Shown: positions 32,117 through 41,341 of the stretch, piece after piece
Layout: each line of letters begins with the position of its first letter
Numbering within the stretch: the stretch's first letter is position 1
The notes under the pieces: generated by a model
The model's input: the letters and a program-made list of their open reading frames with translations, nothing else
Told to the model about the DNA's origin: nothing
Databases searched by the model: none
Assembly: GCF_024433635.1 (NCBI RefSeq)
Contig: NZ_WNJZ01000019.1
Coordinates: forward strand, 1-44,795
DNA length: 44,795 nt
Direction of reading: 5' to 3'
Source of the DNA: Ruminococcus sp. zg-924
Lineage (GTDB): Bacteria; Bacillota; Clostridia; Oscillospirales; Acutalibacteraceae
Position numbers and translations under genes: made by a program

Positions 32117-32290
32117 AAATGCGTTAAAGCCCCGTTTCTGTGTTATTAATAAGTTTAAGAATAGGTTATAATTTTAAGGTTGCCGCTAAAATAATTTCAC
32201 GGTTTGCTCCGTCCTTTTCCGCCAAATCCAAAACACCTTGTTATGGGTAGGCTTTGCTGCACTGCGAAAAAATATGTTATATTAAGCAAG

Positions 32291-32363
32291 GTGCAAAGCG
32301 GCGACAACCACAATTCTTCACTAATCGCAATTTATTATTCATTGCAAAACGGCGACATTCGCC
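32291..32363. repeat. Dispersed intergenic repeat, family 1, copy D
   Basis: GCAAAGCGGCGACAACCACAATT, then TTTATTATTCATTGC and ACGGCGACATTCGCC, read in sections. Matches copies A and C. It abuts the 3' end of thyX; the rest of 32117-32373 shows no gene. Confidence 0.55.
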
Positions 32364-32373
32364 AACCATTACA

Positions 32374-33180
32374 TTATTTTTCCAAATTCAGGAAATATTC
32401 CCTCATCTGCTTCGGCTTGCCGCAGCTCATTTTTCCCTCCGGACATTTGCCGCTCATACAGGACGGACCTGCATTTTTAAACAGCGACGGAGCCGCCTGC
32501 TTGCAAAGCTTAAGCATCTGTACGGCAACCTGCCTGATTTCCCACTGTGCCCTGTTGCAGCAGCGGTGTGCAAAGAAATTCCACAGCGCACGTGTGTTCA
32601 TTGTAACAACAATAGCGGTCGTGCAGGCGTTTGGCAGGATAAAGCGTGCGTCCTCATTCGCCTTTTTTATAATAGCACTGCAATCAGCCTTATCAACTGC
32701 CCTGTACTGTTCGATTATTTCATCATTAGTACCGCACAGTGAGGAATTGCGCTTTTTAATTTCCGTGGCGGCAAGTGCGTTTCTGATTTTAGTGTAGGCA
32801 GTTCGCTGCTGAGATATTATGCTTTGATACTCCTCCAATGCCTCCTCACAGTTCTCAATTGACGGCGGAGTTACAAAATCAAAGGAATTTCCGTCAACAT
32901 ATCTCTGCGACTGCTGGCTGTAAGAGGCTATGCGGTGGCGCACAAGCTGGTGCGAACAGGCTCTGGATATGCCCTCTATTGCAAAGGTAAAGCTTGCATG
33001 CTCCATTGGGCTTGCATGTCCGATTTCTGAAAGCATATTAACAAACGCTTCAGTTTTTTCAATCGTCAGCCCCTGCTGAATTTCGTCAACGCCAACAGGT
33101 GAATAGCACAGCTTTGCTGCTGCGGCAACAGTCTGCTCAGGGTTTGGTGTGTGGGCAATCAAATTAACCTTTATCGCCAT
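32374..33180 (-). CDS. thyX: FAD-dependent thymidylate synthase ThyX
   Basis: 268 aa. The ThyX motif RHR-X7-S is at residues 81-91 (RHRIASYSQQS), followed by QRYVDG; further conserved parts are EIGHASPMEHASFTFAIEGISRA in sections and NTRALWNFFAHRCCNRAQWEIR in sections. It makes dTMP using FAD and methylene-THF, an alternative to ThyA. The folate cyclo-ligase gene lies 2.5 kb away. RBS GGAGAG. A minisatellite lies about 145 bp upstream. Confidence 0.95.
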   Translation of the reverse strand: MAIKVNLIAHTPNPEQTVAAAAKLCYSPVGVDEIQQGLTIEKTEAFVNMLSEIGHASPMEHASFTFAIEGISRACSHQLVRHRIASYSQQSQRYVDGNSFDFVTPPSIENCEEALEEYQSIISQQRTAYTKIRNALAATEIKKRNSSLCGTNDEIIEQYRAVDKADCSAIIKKANEDARFILPNACTTAIVVTMNTRALWNFFAHRCCNRAQWEIRQVAVQMLKLCKQAAPSLFKNAGPSCMSGKCPEGKMSCGKPKQMREYFLNLEK

Positions 33181-33323
33181 AATAATCTCTCCAATCCTAC
33201 ATATTAAGCGGCGGCAAAAGTGCGCATGCCTAAACTTATTTCAAACTTCGGCGCACAAACACCGCCCAAACAAACATAATTTGCATACTTTCTAATTTTA
33301 TCACATTATTCGCCCTTTTTCAA

Positions 33324-33665
33324 ATGCAAATAACAGAAAAAGGGAAACCTGCGAACAACAGAAAATATATCCCTGCAAAGAACAGAAAATAGAATCCTGC
33401 AAATAACAGAAAATAGAACCCTGCATAATAACAGACAAATAAAATTCTGCAAATAACAGAAAAATAAAATTCTGCAATAACAGAAAATAGAACCCTGTGA
33501 ATAACAGAAAAATATACCCCTGCAAATAATAGAAAAATATAATCCTGCAAATAACAGAAAAATGTAACCCTGCAAATAACAGAAAAATAGAATCCTGCAA
33601 ATAACGGAAAATAGAATCCTGCAAACAACAGAAAAAAATTATCCCTGCAAATAACAAAAAAATAG
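33324..33665. repeat. Degenerate 24-26 bp tandem repeat (about 14 units)
   Basis: About 14 contiguous copies of a unit close to AATAACAGAAAATAGAA-TCCTGCA, varying by 1-3 bases with no unique spacers. The minus-strand unit has no stop codon in any frame, which produces three overlapping spurious ORFs rich in Phe/Tyr/Cys. It lies between thyX and the terminator of the 321-aa surface protein. The remaining bases of 33181-33780 show no gene. Confidence 0.85.
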
Positions 33666-33695
33666 AACCCGCCGCAAGCTCTCAGTCATACGGCA

Positions 33696-33726
33696 CAAAA
33701 AACCGCCCCGGTATACCGAGGCGGTT
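33696..33726 (-). terminator. Terminator of the 321-aa surface protein gene
   Basis: Minus-strand stem AACCGCC-TCGG/CCGGGGCGGTT followed by TTTTTT. Confidence 0.8.
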
Positions 33727-33780
33727 AAGTACGCTAATTATTTAGCTGTTTGGTTTAAGAAAGATTAATCCTCAGATTAA

Positions 33781-34746
33781 TTATTCAGCAACCTTTTTCT
33801 TAGCAGCTACAACAGCTACGCCAAGAGCAGCTACAAGAACGATAGCAAGAACTACGAACGGTGTTGAGTCACCTGTTGTAGTTGTACCGCTGCTTGTTGT
33901 TGAAGTCTTAGAAGTATTTGAGCGGTTGCTGCTTGTTGAGCCTGTGCTTGAGTTGTTGCCTGAGTTGTTGTTGTCGCCTGAATTGTTGTTGTCGCCTGAG
34001 TTGCTGCTGTTGTTGTCGCCTGAACCACTGTCAAGGCCAAGAAGCTGTCTTGCAACATCAATTTGGAGGGTCGGATCCTCTTCACTCATAGGAAGTGTCG
34101 GGAACTCTTCCATAGCCTCAAGCTCTGCATATACAGCCTCAGCTGTTGTGCCAGTTGCCTCAATAAGACCTGCAAGTACTTCCTCAGTTACAGAATCAGG
34201 GTTAACTGTGAGGTAGTTTTTGATGTAGTTAGCAACCATTGTTGCGCCGCTCTCTGTCGGGCAGAGTGTTTCACCAACGAGGTTACCGATTGATGTAATG
34301 CCGAGGTGAGGACCGTTCTTGCCGCTCTTCCAAGTTGTCTTGGCAGCAGTCTTGTTAGAGTCCATCGGGTTCTCGATCATTGTGTTTGTGTCTGTTATAG
34401 CTGTGTCGCCAATGTTGTCGTCAGTCATAACGAGGTCGAATGTCTGAGCGCCTGTGTCGATTGAGAAGATAACCTGATCATACGGGCCTGCCGGAATTTC
34501 ATAAGACCATGTGTTGCCGTCGCCCTTAGTCATTTTCTCGCCCTTTGTCTGCCATGCATTAAGCTCAGCGCCTGCTGAACCGTAAACGTGGCAGTAAGCA
34601 ATCTTTGCTACATCCCATGGGCACTCCCAGTAAACTGTACCGCCGCTGAATGATGGCTCTGCAGCAGAAGCTGTTGTAATTGCAACAGTTGCCATAGAAG
34701 CTACCATCAATACAGCAATAAGAACGCTAAGAATTTTCTTTGCCAT
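33781..34746 (-). CDS. Secreted membrane-anchored protein with CBM26-like N-terminal domain
   Basis: 321 aa. Signal peptide (1 to about 28, ending ASAAEP); a beta domain (about 30-130) with VYWECPWDVAKIAYCHVYG, WQTKGEKMTKGDGNTWSYEI and DQVIFSIDTGAQTFD, which looks like a starch-binding CBM26-type module; a short helical part; a Gly/Asp/Asn/Ser linker with repeated SGDNN; and a C-terminal TM with KKK. A TTTTGDS motif precedes the helix, without LPXTG. The N-terminal domain is homologous to that of the 983-aa protein upstream (shared W..K.EKMT, IFSI, ENPMDS.K, GPHL). RBS AGGAGG. A polysaccharide-binding role is inferred. Confidence 0.7.
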   Translation of the reverse strand: MAKKILSVLIAVLMVASMATVAITTASAAEPSFSGGTVYWECPWDVAKIAYCHVYGSAGAELNAWQTKGEKMTKGDGNTWSYEIPAGPYDQVIFSIDTGAQTFDLVMTDDNIGDTAITDTNTMIENPMDSNKTAAKTTWKSGKNGPHLGITSIGNLVGETLCPTESGATMVANYIKNYLTVNPDSVTEEVLAGLIEATGTTAEAVYAELEAMEEFPTLPMSEEDPTLQIDVARQLLGLDSGSGDNNSSNSGDNNNSGDNNNSGNNSSTGSTSSNRSNTSKTSTTSSGTTTTGDSTPFVVLAIVLVAALGVAVVAAKKKVAE

Positions 34747-34804
34747 TTTAAGTTTCCTCCTAAAATTTGTCAGAAATTATTTGAAGCCATGCTTCATTAT
34801 GATA

Positions 34805-34833
34805 ATTATACTCCTCAGTTTAAAAAACTGCAA
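34805..34833 (-). promoter_or_regulatory. Promoter of the 321-aa surface protein
   Basis: Minus-strand TTGCAG (34828-34833), 17 bp, TATAAT (34805-34810). Confidence 0.75.
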
Positions 34834-34926
34834 TAGATTTTTTTACAATTTTGTCTTTTTTATCTCTTACATAAAAAGGAGGTAAAAAAACTGTAAAAAA
34901 TAACGCATTTTTCTTTATTCTTCAAA

Positions 34927-34954
34927 TCCCGCCCCGATTTTTGGGGCGGGATTA
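34927..34954 (-). terminator. Hairpin 3' of the 983-aa surface protein gene
   Basis: Strong stem ATCCCGCCCC/GGGGCGGGAT. The following T tract is short (ATTTGAAG) on the minus strand, so termination may be partial and allow read-through into the 321-aa gene. Confidence 0.55.
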
Positions 34955-34990
34955 AAGCTTTTAACAGCAATTATTGCTTATTCGGAATAA

Positions 34991-37942
34991 TTATTCCTCG
35001 TCAGCCTTTCTCTTGCGAGAAACAAAAGCAACACCAAGACCTGCCATAAGAAGTACAGCTACAACTGAAAGAACAGTCATGCTCTCTGATGTTTTAACTG
35101 TGCCCTTGTTAGCATTGTTATTATTCTTGTTGTTATCACTGTTTGTAGATGTGCCCGGCTTGTTGCTGGTTGGCTTTTGAGTTTCTTCGTCTGTCGGAGT
35201 TTCAGGATTAGACGGCTTCTCAATAGGTGTGCCCTTAGGCGGAATGTATGTGTAGTCCATGTCGTAGTACGGGTTTGCAGCTTCCCCTGCCTCATTGAGG
35301 ATAAGCTCGCCGTTCTCGTCTACAAGACCCTGGTTTGTCATTGCGCCTGTCTTAGGATCATAGAACTTCCAGTTAACTGTTGCAACTGTCTGTGTAATAC
35401 CTGTAAGCGGGTTATCAAACTGAGTTTCACCAATTACATATGAAATGCATCCGCAAAGGTCTGTTTCGCCTGTCGGATAGTTGTCATTGTAAACAGGATC
35501 GTTCGAATATTCATCTGAGTTGTAGATATCGTCCGGAACTACGTCAGGTGAACCAACGAGGTTGTAGAATGCATCCTCAACGTTGATGTCCTGAGTCTGT
35601 CTTGCAGCGTTAGCCTTATTAACGTCAAAGTTTTCTTCGGTCGGAAGTCCGCCGTTGATACCGTTGTTCCAAATGATGAACGGAATGTTTGACTTGCAAA
35701 CTGCATAGTAAACTGTGCCGTACTGAGCTTCAATTTCAGCTGTTGCTGCTGCAATCTCTTCCTCAGTTGCATCAGGATTCATTGTCTTGAAGTAGTCAAT
35801 CTTGAAATCTGCAAGGCTCTTTGCAGGCTCGCCCGGCCAAGCACCGTTGCTTGCTTCGCCCTTATACCAGTAGAAGCCAATTTCAAAGCCTTCGTCCTTA
35901 TAGTTAGTGTTCTCTGTAATCCACGCTTCCGGAGCCTGGAAGTAGTAAATTCTGTAATAGCCGTCCCAATCAGGATCCTCAGGGTCAACTTCTGCCTTCT
36001 GGTTGATAATCATACCGTCCGGCATAGGAATACCCTTGTATCTGCCATACTCGTCAACAGTAGAAGCCTCTGTTTCAGTCTCTGTTTCAGGGTCTGTCTG
36101 AGGATCTGTCTGAGGATCTGTCTGCGGGTCTGTTACAGGATCAGTTACAGGGTCTGTTACAGGGTCTGTTACAGGGTCTGTTACAGGGTCTGTTACAGGG
36201 TCTGTTACAGGGTCTGTTACAGGGTCTGTTACAGGGTCTGTTACAGGGTCTGTTACAGGGTCTGTTACAGGGTCTGTCTCTGTCTGAGTTTCAGTCTGAG
36301 TCTCTGTCTCTGTTTCTGTCTCTGTCTGAGTTTCTGTTTCTGTCTCTGTCTCTGTCTGAGTTTCAGTCTCTGTTTCTGTCTCAGTCTGTGTTGACTCTAC
36401 GTCTGCGCCAAACTCGCCTGTTACTTCGTCATACCAAACTGTAACAGTTGAGTTGTCGTTTTCTACATAAACAACAGGGTTTGCGCCTACTCCGTCCGGA
36501 ATCCACTTTGCGCCGTCAACTGTAATCTTGTATTCATAGCCGTTGACTGCTTCTGCTGCAACGCCTGTGTATACCTTCTCATAACGAGCTGTATCCTCGT
36601 TGTAAGTCATAATGTTGTTGTCATCTGTTGCATTCCAGCTTGATCCGCAAAGGTCCTCGTTACCTGCAACTCTGTAAGTGTGGTTTGTAATTTCAAATGC
36701 TGAGTTACTCTCCCACTTAACTTCGCCTGTTGCAGCGTTGAATGTTACCTTAACGTCATCCTGTGCACTGATTGCGCCGCCAACATTACCGTCTGCCGGA
36801 TATGATACGCCGTCTGACCAGTCAGGAAGTGTAGCTGATGTTACCTTGAACTCGAATGAGAACGGGTTTGTCTCAGATGCACCTTCGCCAACCTGTGAGA
36901 ATGTAATCTCATAAAGACCTGTCTCCGGGTTGAGTGTCATCTTGTTAACTTCTGCACCCGGTACCCAGTTCTCGCCGTTGCAAAGTGCCTGAACGCCTGC
37001 AACATACCAGTCTGTGTCAGCCGGAATTGTCTCAGTCTCAGTTTCTGTCTGAGTTTCAGTCTCAGTTTCTGTTTCTGTCTGAGTTTCTGTTACAGTCTCT
37101 GTCTGAGTTTCTGTTACAGTCTCTGTCTGAGTTTCTGTTTCTGTCTCAGTTTCTTCCTCACCGAGGGCAGCCTTTACCTTCTCAGCAAGCTGCTCGTCGA
37201 TAGCGTACTGTGTCCACTTTTCAGTTTCAGCTGCTACTGCCTGCTCCCAAGCTTCGTGTGCTGCTGCATCGTCTTTACTCGGCTCTGGGTTAAGCTTGAT
37301 GAAAGCAGTAACCTTGTTGCTAATAAAGTTATTAACAACCTGCTCAACTGTTTCAGAAGGAAGGAGTGAACCAGTTACCGGTGTACCGTCGGCATATGTC
37401 TGTGTTCCGTCAGGAACAACATTGCCAAGTGAAGAAAGAACAAGGTGCGGACCGCTCGGTGTACCGTCGCACTTAGCAACCGGACCCTTCTTTGATGAAT
37501 CCATAGGATTCTCAAGCTGTACTGTTGTATCAATAGTAAAGGTCTTGCCAATGCACTCAGGATAAAGTGTTGTGTCATAAGTCTGGGCACTTCCGCCTCT
37601 CTTGGCTATTGAGAAAATAACCATATCCCACTGTGGCTGTGTGCCGTCTTCAAGAACGTCAGGAAGTGATGTAATCTCATAAGACCAAAGGCCATTGCCG
37701 AGACTGGTCATTTTTTCCTTAGCAACCTGCCAAGATGTGTTTTCCTGACCGCCGTTTACCCAAATATGAGCATAAACATTAACTTTTTTCGGATTGTCGC
37801 CGAATTCGTCAATCCAAGCCTGCGGAAGCTGGAGATTAATAGTTCCAACTGTATCAGCAGCGCTTGTTGTTATCATTCCGACGCAAGCCATTGAAATCAG
37901 CATTACTGCTACAAGCACAATGCTAACAATCTTTTTGCGCAT
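34991..37942 (-). CDS. Large secreted membrane-anchored multi-module starch-binding-like protein
   Basis: 983 aa from the ATG with AGGAGG upstream; an in-frame start at 37990 would add 16 residues before the signal peptide and lacks a site. Order: signal peptide (about 1-29); CBM26-like domain (about 30-165); helical segment (about 170-250); Thr-Glu/Gln linker; two modules beginning DTDWYVAGVQALC and YRVAGNEDLCGSSW, near-identical to those of the 593-aa protein; Thr-Glu/Gln linker; a run of about eleven DPVT units; a further CBM26-like domain (about 660-880: YRIYYFQAPEAWI, GFYWYKGEASNGAWPGE, NIPFIIWNNGINGG); a Lys/Asn/Pro linker; C-terminal TM and RKRK. No catalytic domain. It looks like a multivalent starch adhesin or scaffold comparable in concept to R. 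bromii Sas/Sca proteins. Confidence 0.72.
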   Translation of the reverse strand: MRKKIVSIVLVAVMLISMACVGMITTSAADTVGTINLQLPQAWIDEFGDNPKKVNVYAHIWVNGGQENTSWQVAKEKMTSLGNGLWSYEITSLPDVLEDGTQPQWDMVIFSIAKRGGSAQTYDTTLYPECIGKTFTIDTTVQLENPMDSSKKGPVAKCDGTPSGPHLVLSSLGNVVPDGTQTYADGTPVTGSLLPSETVEQVVNNFISNKVTAFIKLNPEPSKDDAAAHEAWEQAVAAETEKWTQYAIDEQLAEKVKAALGEEETETETETQTETVTETQTETVTETQTETETETETQTETETETIPADTDWYVAGVQALCNGENWVPGAEVNKMTLNPETGLYEITFSQVGEGASETNPFSFEFKVTSATLPDWSDGVSYPADGNVGGAISAQDDVKVTFNAATGEVKWESNSAFEITNHTYRVAGNEDLCGSSWNATDDNNIMTYNEDTARYEKVYTGVAAEAVNGYEYKITVDGAKWIPDGVGANPVVYVENDNSTVTVWYDEVTGEFGADVESTQTETETETETQTETETETETQTETETETETQTETQTETDPVTDPVTDPVTDPVTDPVTDPVTDPVTDPVTDPVTDPVTDPVTDPVTDPQTDPQTDPQTDPETETETEASTVDEYGRYKGIPMPDGMIINQKAEVDPEDPDWDGYYRIYYFQAPEAWITENTNYKDEGFEIGFYWYKGEASNGAWPGEPAKSLADFKIDYFKTMNPDATEEEIAAATAEIEAQYGTVYYAVCKSNIPFIIWNNGINGGLPTEENFDVNKANAARQTQDINVEDAFYNLVGSPDVVPDDIYNSDEYSNDPVYNDNYPTGETDLCGCISYVIGETQFDNPLTGITQTVATVNWKFYDPKTGAMTNQGLVDENGELILNEAGEAANPYYDMDYTYIPPKGTPIEKPSNPETPTDEETQKPTSNKPGTSTNSDNNKNNNNANKGTVKTSESMTVLSVVAVLLMAGLGVAFVSRKRKADEE
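36129..36276 (-). repeat. 12-bp coding repeat (Asp-Pro-Val-Thr)n
   Basis: About 11-12 nearly perfect 12-bp units (TCTGTTACAGGG on the plus strand) encode DPVT repeats, with a few DPQT units at the end. The period preserves frame, so copy-number change alters linker length. Confidence 0.85.
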
Positions 37943-38005
37943 TTTTTGTTTCCTCCTATTTTTTTGTAAGATAATTTCCGAAGCATGCACTACTTCAGCG
38001 TCATA

Positions 38006-38034
38006 ATTATACTACATGAAGAACTAAACTTCAA
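38006..38034 (-). promoter_or_regulatory. Promoter of the 983-aa surface protein
   Basis: Minus-strand TTGAAG (38029-38034), 17 bp, TATAAT (38006-38011). The rest of 37943-38310 holds no gene beyond the rplL terminator. Confidence 0.75.
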
Positions 38035-38251
38035 CTAAATTTAGAAATTTTGCAACAATAAAGTTACGAATTGTTTAATTGTCATAATATACATTACAAT
38101 TTTGTCACAAGTTGCACAAATCATATTTTTTGTTAAGCAAATAACCAAACGTGCTTTATTCATTACGGGCTGCGCAAACAGCAACCTACGCTATGTTTTC
38201 AATTAAACGCCCGAATACATCCCGATATTTACGCTTTTTTGTCACCGGCAA

Positions 38252-38279
38252 CAAAAAAAGGGGCGGAATAATCCGCCCC
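38252..38279 (-). terminator. Terminator of rplJ-rplL
   Basis: Minus-strand stem GGGGCGGA/TCCGCCCC followed by TTTTTTTG. Confidence 0.85.
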
Positions 38280-38310
38280 CAAATGCTTGAAATATTCAGC
38301 TAAGCTTAAA

Positions 38311-38688
38311 TTACTTAACCTCAACCTCTGCGCCAACCTCAGCAAGCTTTGCCTTGATAGCCTCAGCGTCGTCCTTAGAAACAGCCTCTTTAACCGGCTT
38401 CGGAGCGTTGTCAACAAGCTCCTTAGCTTCCTTAAGGCCAAGACCTGTGATCTCACGAACAACCTTGATAACCTTAATCTTCTCAGCGCCAGCGCTCTTA
38501 AGAACAACGTCAAACTCTGTCTTCTCTTCTGCAGCAGCAGCAGCGCCTGCAACCGGAGCAGCAGCAACAGCAACCGGAGCAGCAGCAGAAACGCCGAACT
38601 CCTCTTCGAGTGCCTTTACAAGCTCGCTGAGCTCAAGAACTGTAAGATTCTTAACATCTTCAATTAACTGTGTAACCTTCTCTGACAT
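38311..38688 (-). CDS. rplL: 50S ribosomal protein L7/L12
   Basis: 125 aa from the ATG after GGAGG. N-terminal dimerisation domain ([29 protein letters not shown] in sections), the Ala/Pro hinge (about 35-58), and the C-terminal factor-binding domain with [24 protein letters not shown] in sections. It forms the ribosomal stalk with L10 and recruits translation GTPases. It is cotranscribed with rplJ, 51 bp upstream. Confidence 0.97.
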   Translation of the reverse strand: MSEKVTQLIEDVKNLTVLELSELVKALEEEFGVSAAAPVAVAAAPVAGAAAAAEEKTEFDVVLKSAGAEKIKVIKVVREITGLGLKEAKELVDNAPKPVKEAVSKDDAEAIKAKLAEVGAEVEVK

Positions 38689-38739
38689 AATAAGTACCTC
38701 CAAAATTTTAATAATACTTTTTTGATTTAATATTGTGGC

Positions 38740-39270
38740 TTAAGCGCCCTTCTTTTCTGCAATTGCGTTAAGAACGCAAGCAAGGCCTCTGATATTACCG
38801 TTAAGCACAGTAACGAAGCCGCTGATTGGTGCGTTGAGTCCTCCGAGAGCCTTTGCAACCAATACTTCCTTGCTTGGAAGCTTTGCAAGGTCCTTAATCT
38901 CATCAACGCTCAAAACTCCGCCGTCAACATAACCCGACTTTATCTCAAAAGCCTTGTTCTTCTCTGCGTACTCACAAAGAATCTTTGCTGCGGCAACATA
39001 ATCCTCTTCACTTGTTGCAAGAGCGGTTGTACCCTCAAGCACCGGGTCAAGACCCTCAATGCCTGCGTCCTCAGCAGCTCTCTTAAGAAGAGTATTCTTA
39101 ACTACCGTGTATTTAACCCCTGCCTCACGCAAATCCTTTCTTAGCTTTGTGTCATCAGCAACGGTAATACCCTTGTAGCTTACAAGAACGCCTGCTACTG
39201 AACCCTTAAGTCTTTCAGACAGCTCAGCAACGACAGCCTTCTTTTGTTCAAGAATTTTCTCACTTGGCAA
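38740..39270 (-). CDS. rplJ: 50S ribosomal protein L10
   Basis: 176 aa from a TTG with GGAGGT eight bases upstream. Typical L10: KAVVAELSERLKGSVAGVLVSYKGI in sections, LRKDLREAGVKYTVVKNTLLKRA in sections. It anchors L7/L12 to the ribosome and, in Firmicutes, binds its own leader RNA to terminate transcription. An L10-type leader with attenuator lies upstream. Confidence 0.97.
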   Translation of the reverse strand: MPSEKILEQKKAVVAELSERLKGSVAGVLVSYKGITVADDTKLRKDLREAGVKYTVVKNTLLKRAAEDAGIEGLDPVLEGTTALATSEEDYVAAAKILCEYAEKNKAFEIKSGYVDGGVLSVDEIKDLAKLPSKEVLVAKALGGLNAPISGFVTVLNGNIRGLACVLNAIAEKKGA

Positions 39271-39309
39271 ATTTATTCACCTCCGCATTTGACATTGTGC
39301 ATAAAACAA

Positions 39310-39434
39310 GCCCCCCTGACGTGCAGAGGGGCAGAATAATTTTAAATAAAATTTAAATAAAATTACACTGTGACCTCGGCAGGCAGGAAAATCCTTTATG
39401 CATTATGCACCTGCTGTCTTAGGAAAAGAACAGC
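39310..39434 (-). ncRNA. L10 (rplJ) leader with attenuator
   Basis: The minus-strand leader contains AAGACAGCAGGTG and then CCTGCCGAGGT, the paired hallmarks of the Firmicutes L10 leader, followed by a terminator hairpin GCCCCTCTGC...GGGGGGC with TTGTTTT (39310-39332). L10-L12 binding is known to promote termination here, giving feedback control. Confidence 0.85.
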
Positions 39435-39441
39435 TTTAATT

Positions 39442-39470
39442 ATAATACCATACAGAGCAAGCTCTGTCAA
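39442..39470 (-). promoter_or_regulatory. Promoter of rplJ-rplL
   Basis: Minus-strand consensus TTGACA (39465-39470), 17 bp, TATTAT (39442-39447), starting just after the rplA stop codon. Confidence 0.85.
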
Positions 39471-39481
39471 GTATTTTTTAA

Positions 39482-40192
39482 TCAGCCTTCAGCGCTCTGG
39501 CCGCCAACCTTGTTCGGGTTGAGGCGCACTGACGGACCCATTGTGCTTGTTACAGCAACAGATTTGATATACTGACCCTTTGCAGCAGCCGGCTTAGCCT
39601 TTACAATAGCGCCCAGAAGAGTGTCAAAGTTCTCCTGAAGCTTCTCTACGCCGAAGGAAGCCTTGCCTATTGGGCAGTGAATGATGTTTGTTTTGTCAAG
39701 ACGGTACTCAATCTTACCTGCCTTAGCCTCTTTAACAGCCTTAGCAATGTCAGGTGTAACAGTACCTGCCTTCGGGTTTGGCATAAGACCACGAGGTCCA
39801 AGGATTTTACCAAGACGGCCAACAAGACCCATCATATCGGGTGTTGTAATGAGCACGTCAAAGTCCATCCAGTTCTCCTGCTGAATCTTCTGCGTCATAT
39901 CCTCTGCGCCTACAAAGTCAGCTCCTGCCTCTTTTGCAAGCTTTTCGTTGTCGCCCTTGCAAATTGCAAGAACCTTAACGTTTTTACCTGTGCCGTTCGG
40001 AAGAACGATTGCACCTCTAACCTGCTGGTCAGCGTGACGGCTGTCAACGCCGAGCTTAACGTGAACTTCAACAGTCTCGTCAAACTTAGCCTTAGAGGTC
40101 TTAATGCAAAGGTCCATAGCCTCGGCAGTATCATAATATTTTGTCTTGTCAACAAGCTTTGCGCTGTCAACATATTTCTTTCCGTGTTTCAT
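39482..40192 (-). CDS. rplA: 50S ribosomal protein L1
   Basis: 236 aa from the ATG after GGAGG. Typical L1: [36 protein letters not shown], the conserved [20 protein letters not shown] in sections, and C-terminal [16 protein letters not shown]. It binds 23S rRNA at the L1 stalk. It follows rplK in the conserved order. Confidence 0.97.
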   Translation of the reverse strand: MKHGKKYVDSAKLVDKTKYYDTAEAMDLCIKTSKAKFDETVEVHVKLGVDSRHADQQVRGAIVLPNGTGKNVKVLAICKGDNEKLAKEAGADFVGAEDMTQKIQQENWMDFDVLITTPDMMGLVGRLGKILGPRGLMPNPKAGTVTPDIAKAVKEAKAGKIEYRLDKTNIIHCPIGKASFGVEKLQENFDTLLGAIVKAKPAAAKGQYIKSVAVTSTMGPSVRLNPNKVGGQSAEG

Positions 40193-40250
40193 TGGTTTGT
40201 CCTCCCTGTTGAGTGGTAAAATCGGATTTAGTCCTCCCACCCGGGCTTAA

Positions 40251-40676
40251 TCAATCGACAACTTCAATGCCCATGCTACGAGCTGTACCGGCAATCATAC
40301 TGATTGCTGAATCTACGTTAGCGGCATTTAAGTCAGGCATTTTCTGCTCTGCAATCTTTTTGACCTGCTCACGGGTTATCTTTGAGACCTTTGTCTTGTT
40401 CGGCACGCCGGAACCTTTTTCAATTCCGCATGCTTTCTTGATGAGTACAGCTGCAGGCGGCGTCTTTGTAACGAATGTGAAAGAACGGTCTGCATAAACT
40501 GTGATTACAACCGGAATAATCAAGCCAGCATCATTTTTTGTGCGCTCGTTAAATTCCTTTGTGAACGCCATGATGTTTACGCCGTGCTGACCGAGAGCCG
40601 GACCAACCGGCGGCGCCGGTGTAGCTTTTCCTGCAGGTATTTGCAGCTTAATAAAGCCAACTACCTTTTGAGCCAT
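40251..40676 (-). CDS. rplK: 50S ribosomal protein L11
   Basis: 141 aa from the ATG after GGAGGT; a longer frame to 40775 is spurious. [33 protein letters not shown] in sections is the N-terminal thiostrepton-site domain; [19 protein letters not shown] belongs to the rRNA-binding domain. Leader RNA before it has a hairpin AAGGGGCATTGCCCCT at 40741-40757. Confidence 0.97.
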   Translation of the reverse strand: MAQKVVGFIKLQIPAGKATPAPPVGPALGQHGVNIMAFTKEFNERTKNDAGLIIPVVITVYADRSFTFVTKTPPAAVLIKKACGIEKGSGVPNKTKVSKITREQVKKIAEQKMPDLNAANVDSAISMIAGTARSMGIEVVD

Positions 40677-40795
40677 TTTTTTGCACCTCCAAAATTCGTG
40701 GTAATTTGCGGAGCGGTGAATTATTTTACGCTCCTCCCACAAGGGGCATTGCCCCTCAATAATAACATTCGGCAAGCCGAGTGATTATTAACGAG

Positions 40796-41317
40796 TTATT
40801 CTACAAGTTCCGCCTGGTTAAGCTCCAATTCAACGGCGGTATCTCTGCCGAACATTGAAACAGTAACCCTGACGATGTTTTTGTCGATGTCAATTTCATC
40901 GACAATGCCCACAAAGTCCTCAAGAGGGCCGTCGGTAACTCTGACTGAGTCGCCAACCTTGTAGGCAAGCTCAACTTTCTGCGATTCAACACCCATTTTC
41001 TCGACCTCAGCGTCGGTGAGCGGAATCGGCTCTGATGACGGGCCAACAAAGCCCGTGCAACCACGTATGTTTCTTACAACATACCAAGTTTCGTCTGTAT
41101 ATACCATTTTGATAAATACATAACCGGGATAAATTTTGCGCTCAACCTCACGTGACCTTGAGTCCTCAATTTCAGTCACAATTTCAGTCGGCACCTTAAC
41201 CTCTCTGATTAAATCCTGAAGACCTCTGTTTTCAACAGTTTTTTCAAGATTTGAAGCCACCTTGTTTTCATACCCGGAATAGGTATGAACAACATACCAT
41301 TTTGCTTCATCAGGCAT
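40796..41317 (-). CDS. nusG: Transcription termination/antitermination factor NusG
   Basis: 173 aa. NGN domain: AKWYVVHTYSGYENKVASNLE and YPGYVFIKMVYTDETWYVVRN; KOW domain: YKVGDSVRVTDGPLEDFVGIV. Normal size, conserved position between secE and rplK. Confidence 0.96.
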   Translation of the reverse strand: MPDEAKWYVVHTYSGYENKVASNLEKTVENRGLQDLIREVKVPTEIVTEIEDSRSREVERKIYPGYVFIKMVYTDETWYVVRNIRGCTGFVGPSSEPIPLTDAEVEKMGVESQKVELAYKVGDSVRVTDGPLEDFVGIVDEIDIDKNIVRVTVSMFGRDTAVELELNQAELVE

Positions 41318-41341
41318 TGTTATTCACCCTCTCCGTGTCAA

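Noticed and set aside
33301-33657. Three overlapping minus-strand ORFs rich in Phe, Tyr and Cys
   Set aside because: They are translations of the 24-26 bp tandem repeat, open in all frames because the unit lacks stops; no signal, no ribosome site and no conserved domain.
33324-33665. Possible CRISPR array
   Set aside because: Units are contiguous with no unique spacers and no cas genes are present.
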